Shown in pieces: positions 59,794-64,000 of a stretch of DNA of 64,000 nt. The translations under genes and the position numbers were made by a program. How positions within the stretch are numbered: position 1 is the stretch's first letter; every line of letters starts with the position of its first letter. The notes beneath the pieces were generated by a model that was given only the letters and a program-made list of their open reading frames with translations, had not been told where the DNA came from and made no database searches. The stretch covers positions 50,554 through 114,553 of the forward strand of contig CAKZVC010000018.1 in NCBI GenBank assembly GCA_937922235.1. The letters are read 5' to 3'. This DNA is from an uncultured Acidimicrobiales bacterium. GTDB lineage: Bacteria > Actinomycetota > Acidimicrobiia > Acidimicrobiales > SHLQ01.

Positions 59794-62255
59794 TGGCAGC
59801 AGATCTTCCTACCCGCGCTGAAGTCATCGTTGTTGGTGGCGGCATTGTTGGGGCGTCGATTGCGTACCACCTGACCAAGCTTGGTCGCAGCGACGTCATC
59901 GTCCTCGAACGTCACGAGCTCACGGGCGGAACCACATGGCACGCTGCGGGCCTGGTAGCCCAGCTGCGCGCCACCGAGAACCTCACCCGTCTCGCGCAAT
60001 ACAGCCTCGAGCTCTACAAGAACCTCGAAGAGGAGACCGGTCAGGCCACGGGATTCCGTGCGCCAGGTGCGATCTCGCTGGCGAGCACCGAGACCCGTTG
60101 GGAAGAGCTTCGCCGCACCGCGGCCATGGCTCGTTACCTCGGTGTGGAAGCTGAGGAGATCTCCACCAAGGAGATCCTCGACAAGTTCCCGATGTGCCAC
60201 GTCGATGACATCGTCGGCGGTATCTGGTTGCCAGAAGACGGAGCCGTTGGTCCGTCCGATGTCACCCAGTCGCTGATGAAGGGCGCCCGCATGGGTGGCG
60301 CAAAGCTGTTCGAAGGCACCGGCGTCGACGATCTCATTGTCGAGAACGGCCGTTGCGTCGGTGTGATCACCGACAACGGCGAGCGCATCGAAGCTGACCA
60401 GGTTGTTCTGGCGTGTGGTCTGTGGACGCGTCACCTCGCAGCCAAGCACGACGTGCAGGTTCCGCTTCACGCCGCGCACCACTACTACGTGGTCACCGAG
60501 CCAATCGACGGCCTCGACCAGGACTGGCCAATCCTTCGCGATCCCGACCGCTTCGCATATCTCAAGCCTGAAGCTGGCGGCGCAATGCTCGTCGGCCTCT
60601 TCGAGCCGGTTGCGAACCCGTGGCCATCAGCCGGCCCGCCGCCGACCGACAAGTCGTTCATCAGCCTCGACCCTGACTCTGATCACCTGGCTGAATACCT
60701 GCCTCCAACGTTTGATCGTGTGCCAATCGTTCATGAGACCGGCCTTCGTCTGATCTTTGACGGACCCGAGAGCTTCACCCCAGACGACAGCTACATCCTC
60801 GGCGAAGCCCCGAGCGTTCCTGGCATGTGGATCGCTGCTGGCTTCAACTCGATCGGCATTCAGTCGGCGGGTGGCGCGGGCATGGCCCTCGCGCACTGGA
60901 TGACCGAAGGCGAGCCGCATATCGATTTGGCCGACGTCGACATCCGTCGCTTCGAGCCGTTCCATGGCACCGAGAAGTTCCTCCGCGACCGCACGGTCGA
61001 AGGCCTTGGTCTTCTCTACGCACCGCACTGGCCACATCGTCAGTACGAGACTGGCCGCGACATTCGCCGCTCGCCACTGCATAACCGTCTCGAGGAGCAC
61101 GGCGCGGCGTGGGGATCGGTCATGGGTTGGGAACGGGCCAACTTCTTCGCCCGCCCCGAGCTCGGCATTAAGAACGAATACGAATACAGCTGGGGCCGCC
61201 AGAACTGGCACGAGGCCAACAAAATCGAGCACACCGCGGTCCGCGAAAAGGCCGGCCTGTTCGACCTCACCTCATTCGCCAAGTTCGCCGTCAAGGGCAA
61301 GGACGCTGCTGATGTCCTCAGCTACATGTCGTCAGGCCCGGTTGCCGGCGACGTGGGCGGATCGGTCTACACGCAGTGGCTCAACGACAAGGGCGGCATC
61401 GAAGCCGACCTGACCATCAGCCGCATCTCCGAGCGCGAGTTCTGGGTTATCGGCGGAGCTGGCACCCGTAGCCGGGATCTGTTCGCGATCGAGCAAGCCA
61501 TCCTGAACCACCCAGGGGGCGAGGCGAACGCAACGGTTACCGACATCACGTCGGCCTTCGCCGTGCTCGCTGTCATGGGCCCAGCATCGCGCGACATCGT
61601 GCAGAGCCTGACCCAAGCCGACATGAGCGAAGAGGCATTCCCGTTCGCAACCAACCAGCAGATCGACATCGGCAGCTGTTATGTGCGCGCTAACCGCATG
61701 AGCTACGTCGGCGAGCTCGGCTGGGAGCTCTACGTGCCAACCGAATTCGCTGTGCACGTGTTCGATGAGTTGATGGAAGCGGGCAAGCTGCACGGCATGG
61801 AGCTTGCGGGATACCACACCCTCAACTCGCTCCGTTTCGAAAAGGGCTATCGCCATTGGGGTCACGAAGTGACCCCCGACGACACGCCGGTTCAGTCCGG
61901 ACTCAACTTCGCTGTCGACTGGGACAAGGACTTCCGCGGCAAAGAAGCCCTCGCTGCGCAGAAGGCGGCGGGCAACACGCGCCGCCTCGTGCAGGTCGCC
62001 GTCCATGACGAGTCGGTCTTGTTGCATCACAACGAGCCGCTATACCGCGACGGTGTTCGAGTCGGGTACGTCACCGACGGCATGTGGGGTCACACGGTTG
62101 ACGCCGCCGTCGGAATGGCATGGGCCTACCGTCCGACCGCCGAGGTGGACGCCGGCGAGATGGCGACACCAGCCTGGATCAACGAAGGCACCTGGCAGAT
62201 CGAGCTTCCCGGCCGCATGGTCGATGCAAAGGTTCAGCTCCGCCCGTGGTTGTAA
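59793..62255 (+). CDS. FAD-dependent dimethylglycine/sarcosine dehydrogenase-like protein with GcvT domain (2)
   Basis: 820 aa, ATG overlapping the upstream stop by one base, so the two are coupled. Same architecture: EVIVVGGGIVGASIAYHLTKLG, TGGTTWHAAGLVAQLRAT, an FAO_M segment (LADVDIRRFEPF), GcvT core (GLFDLTSFAKFAVKGKDAADVL, SYVGELGWELYVPTE, LNSLRFEKGYRHWGHE) and C-terminal barrel with VGYVTDGMWGHTVDAAVGMAW. The pair resembles glycine betaine or choline breakdown enzymes (dimethylglycine to sarcosine to glycine). Which acts on which amine cannot be read off. Confidence 0.9.
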   Translation: MAADLPTRAEVIVVGGGIVGASIAYHLTKLGRSDVIVLERHELTGGTTWHAAGLVAQLRATENLTRLAQYSLELYKNLEEETGQATGFRAPGAISLASTETRWEELRRTAAMARYLGVEAEEISTKEILDKFPMCHVDDIVGGIWLPEDGAVGPSDVTQSLMKGARMGGAKLFEGTGVDDLIVENGRCVGVITDNGERIEADQVVLACGLWTRHLAAKHDVQVPLHAAHHYYVVTEPIDGLDQDWPILRDPDRFAYLKPEAGGAMLVGLFEPVANPWPSAGPPPTDKSFISLDPDSDHLAEYLPPTFDRVPIVHETGLRLIFDGPESFTPDDSYILGEAPSVPGMWIAAGFNSIGIQSAGGAGMALAHWMTEGEPHIDLADVDIRRFEPFHGTEKFLRDRTVEGLGLLYAPHWPHRQYETGRDIRRSPLHNRLEEHGAAWGSVMGWERANFFARPELGIKNEYEYSWGRQNWHEANKIEHTAVREKAGLFDLTSFAKFAVKGKDAADVLSYMSSGPVAGDVGGSVYTQWLNDKGGIEADLTISRISEREFWVIGGAGTRSRDLFAIEQAILNHPGGEANATVTDITSAFAVLAVMGPASRDIVQSLTQADMSEEAFPFATNQQIDIGSCYVRANRMSYVGELGWELYVPTEFAVHVFDELMEAGKLHGMELAGYHTLNSLRFEKGYRHWGHEVTPDDTPVQSGLNFAVDWDKDFRGKEALAAQKAAGNTRRLVQVAVHDESVLLHHNEPLYRDGVRVGYVTDGMWGHTVDAAVGMAWAYRPTAEVDAGEMATPAWINEGTWQIELPGRMVDAKVQLRPWL

Positions 62256-62266
62256 ACACGCCTTCG

Positions 62267-62782
62267 CTAGTGGCCGAGGGCTGGGTCCTCGGCCATCAGC
62301 GCGCTTGGGCCTGAGGTCGGCAGCGGGGTTAGCGGTTCGCGAACGCCGCCATACGGAGGGTTCATCGGCGGTGGTTTTGCCGGTGCGTGTAGCAGGTATC
62401 GGCGTGGGCCGCGCCCAATGAGCCGCCCAAGAGTCGAGATAGCGCCCACGACAAGCATCCACGGCAGCATGAGCAACATCCAGAGTGCAGCGCCCAACGC
62501 TTGGCTCTTCTTGGCACGCCTGGTGATCTGGGTTGGCGTTGACCTGCGAGACAGTGCGCGTGCGTCCCTCCAACGGAATCGCTGGATAGTTTGCCCTGGT
62601 ATCACGAGCTGGTCGAGCAGTGCGTTCCTCGCGCCTGGTGACATCGAACGTACGTTGACGATCCACCACTGGGGTCGTCCGAGTCGCTGATCCTTGCGGA
62701 GGTAGCGCGTCAGGCACGCCGCATCGTCCTCGTTTTCAAGCCAGCGTATGCCGGGTTGCCCATCGTCGATCCACATCCCCAT
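62267..62782 (-). CDS. Uncharacterised single-pass membrane protein
   Basis: 171 aa, ATG start. An N-terminal soluble part (DDGQPGIRWLENEDDAACLTRYLRKDQ, PQWWIVNVRSMSPGARNALLDQLVIPGQ; quoted in parts) is followed by a basic stretch. One membrane helix (ALGAALWMLLMLPWMLVVGAI) and a Pro-rich tail follow. No known domain recognised. It converges with the dehydrogenase pair. Confidence 0.55.
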   Translation of the reverse strand: MGMWIDDGQPGIRWLENEDDAACLTRYLRKDQRLGRPQWWIVNVRSMSPGARNALLDQLVIPGQTIQRFRWRDARALSRRSTPTQITRRAKKSQALGAALWMLLMLPWMLVVGAISTLGRLIGRGPRRYLLHAPAKPPPMNPPYGGVREPLTPLPTSGPSALMAEDPALGH

Positions 62783-62935
62783 GGTTGGAACTACTGATTT
62801 TTCACCTGCGGTATTCCATAACCCCGCGAAATCGTTGTGAGTAGCGGTTTGGCCTTGCGTAGCCGACGTAGGTAGTCAGACCTATTTGCGACTAGCTGTA
62901 TCAAGCGTCACGGTTCTGCGACCGACGTTCTTTGT

Positions 62936-62970
62936 AGGAGAGGGGGCTCTCCTCCCCGTTCGCAACGGGG
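62936..62970 (+). promoter_or_regulatory. Two adjacent perfect hairpins in the leader of the DUF2510-DUF805 gene
   Basis: Hairpin 1: aggaga/tctcct with loop gggggc (62936-62953). Hairpin 2: ccccgtt/aacgggg with loop cgc (62954-62970). They are directly adjacent and end 23 bases before the ATG at 62994, overlapping where a leader control element would sit. A similar tandem G/C hairpin pair is at the window end. Confidence 0.45.
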
Positions 62971-62993
62971 TGAGTAAAGGACAGTAAGGCGGC

Positions 62994-63767
62994 ATGACCG
63001 AAACACAGACACCAGCCGGCTGGTATTACATGCAGGGCGATCCGCCCAACACGCAGCGCTGGTGGGACGGTGTGCAATGGACTGGTGAGCCACAGGCACA
63101 GCAGGTGGTGCAGCCCGTCGCGGCTCAGGTAGCCGCGCCAGCAGCAGAACCTGCCGCAGCAGTTGGCTCGCAGCTGGCCGCAGATCTTGCAAGCTACTGG
63201 GACAACATGGAAGAGAAGGTTGACCCGGCGGCACAGTTCTCTGACCCATCTGCCTGGGACCAGGAGCCTGGCGAAGGCGCTGATGGCGATACCTCGCACC
63301 TGACTCCTGCGACCACCACCATCGAAGGTGGAGCATCGGAAAACGTCAGCCCGCTCGCATGGATGTTCCTTCCGTACAAGCACTTCGCGAACTTCAAGGG
63401 GCGTTCCTGCCGTGCAGAGTTCTGGTGGTTTGCGCTCATGAACGTCGTTGTGAGTTGGGGTCTACTTTTCGCTGGTGCCGTATTGGGCATCAAGACTGTC
63501 GAGAACCCTGGTCTTGGCGAACCCCCCTCGGAGGTCACCCCGATCGGTATGGCGCTCTTTGGAGCGATGCTGATCTTCAGCCTGATTTCGATGATTCCCT
63601 ACTGGGCGGTATACGTACGTCGCCTCCATGACACCGGACGATCAGGGTGGGCGATTCTCTTGGGCCTGATTCCCTTCATCGGTGGCATCTGGTTGCTCAT
63701 CATCACCTTGACTCCTGGAAACAGCGGCTGGAACAAGTACGGCGACGAGCACATCCGGCCCGTATAG
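62994..63767 (+). CDS. DUF2510-DUF805 membrane protein
   Basis: 257 aa, ATG start. N-terminal DUF2510 motif PAGWYYMQGDPPNTQRWWDGVQWTGE, a Trp-rich actinobacterial module (quoted in parts: AGWYYMQGDPPNTQRWWDG). An Ala/Gln/Glu-rich linker to about residue 115 follows, then DUF805 from about 122 (KHFANFKGRSCRAEFWWFALMN) with four membrane helices and the conserved RRLHDTGRSGW and LTPGNSGWNKYG. Both domains have unknown functions. A strong hairpin with T-tract follows 12 bases after the stop. Confidence 0.9.
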   Translation: MTETQTPAGWYYMQGDPPNTQRWWDGVQWTGEPQAQQVVQPVAAQVAAPAAEPAAAVGSQLAADLASYWDNMEEKVDPAAQFSDPSAWDQEPGEGADGDTSHLTPATTTIEGGASENVSPLAWMFLPYKHFANFKGRSCRAEFWWFALMNVVVSWGLLFAGAVLGIKTVENPGLGEPPSEVTPIGMALFGAMLIFSLISMIPYWAVYVRRLHDTGRSGWAILLGLIPFIGGIWLLIITLTPGNSGWNKYGDEHIRPV

Positions 63768-63779
63768 ACCTGCAATCAG

Positions 63780-63823
63780 AGGTACCAGGCTCCTTTCGTC
63801 AAAAAGGAACCTGGTACCTTTTT
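63780..63823 (+). terminator. Strong terminator hairpin (ggtaccagg palindrome)
   Basis: Arms aggtaccaggctccttt and aaaggaacctggtacct pair at 16 of 17 positions around a six-base loop, then TTTTT. A third half-copy ggtaccaggt follows at 63831-63840. Its core gtacctg also occurs in the centre of the hairpin element at 23229-23280. It lies just after the DUF805 gene. Confidence 0.75.
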
Positions 63824-64000
63824 GCGTTTTGGTACCAGGTTCGTCGAGGTCGCCCGAACCAATGCCGAGCTCTTTGGACCCGAGCTCGGTGAAGCCATTT
63901 CCTGCGGCTTTAGTGCTTAAGCCGACCTCGAAATCGACCGAATTACTTGCATATAGGGGGAAGACCCCGGTGCCCCAGCGGGGGGCGCAGGATAGGAAAT
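63824..64000 (+). other. Window-end region: possible gene remnant and leader hairpins
   Basis: From about 63834 a short open frame ends VARTNAELFGPELGEAISCGFSA at a TAA (63918-63920); it has no start and looks like a relic or chance. After a tatagg (-10-like) at 63953 come two tandem G/C hairpins, gggg-aaga-cccc (63957-63968) and gcccc...ggggc (63972-63986), resembling the leader of the DUF805 gene. A gene probably begins beyond the window. Confidence 0.35.

Overview
The window looks like a chromosome segment of a high-GC actinobacterium, most likely of class Acidimicrobiia (Ilumatobacter-like). The reasons are GTG and TTG start codons, an actinobacterial gene repertoire (DUF3097, LppM-like lipoprotein, ClpC, DUF2510/DUF805, SNF2 helicase with a SWIM partner, SdpI, DUF4184), the conserved neighbourhood nadC-coaX-lysS-...-clpC, and many Cys-anchored secreted proteins. 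The taxonomic call is inference from gene content. No rRNA, tRNA, CRISPR array, transposase or phage gene was seen.

Layout. 1-6.3 kb: end of a CobW-like GTPase, an aldose epimerase, a DUF4184 membrane protein, then the cofactor and translation block nadC, coaX, lysS and a cysQ-like phosphatase. 6.4-14.5 kb: an envelope polysaccharide block with two tandem polyprenyl-phosphate sugar transferases, a TetR-like regulator, phosphoglucomutase and a large secreted propeller protein with four repeated modules. 14.5-20.1 kb: polyprenyl diphosphate synthase and clpC (a ClgR-like operator lies between them), then an LppM-HAD fusion. 20.1-28.6 kb: poorly characterised proteins, SNF2 helicase plus SWIM protein, and a secreted GH26-like hydrolase carrying the same module as the 12-14 kb protein. 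28.6-34.8 kb: a minus-strand operon herA-sbcD(mre11)-sbcC(rad50)-nurA for DNA end resection, in the order known from archaea. 34.9-43.1 kb: small metabolic genes (DUF3097, ClpP-fold lipoprotein, 2OG-Fe(II) oxygenase, ICL/PEP-mutase, N-carbamoylsarcosine amidase-like, RutA, two nitroreductases, second aldose epimerase). 43.1-54.8 kb: exported and cell-surface proteins, including a thioredoxin-fold lipoprotein with an in-frame TGA at the first redox Cys (candidate selenoprotein), an RTX/Rpf-like fusion, a decayed NERD protein, a RimK-RCK_C ligase with a divergent desuccinylase/aspartoacylase, a wrecked secreted protease pseudogene and a beta-helix protein. 54.9-64 kb: HxlR regulator, M1 lipoprotein peptidase, two translationally coupled FAD/GcvT demethylating dehydrogenases, and a DUF2510-DUF805 membrane protein.

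Main points for a second look. (1) The candidate UxxC selenoprotein at 44318-45064, with a hairpin starting two bases after the UGA. (2) The archaeal-order HerA-Mre11-Rad50-NurA operon, whose HerA has an unusual P-loop. (3) Dispersed palindromic elements, one of which sits in frame inside an oxygenase gene. (4) Several unusual fusions and degenerate enzymes (LppM-HAD, RimK-RCK_C, RTX-Rpf, NERD without catalytic residues).
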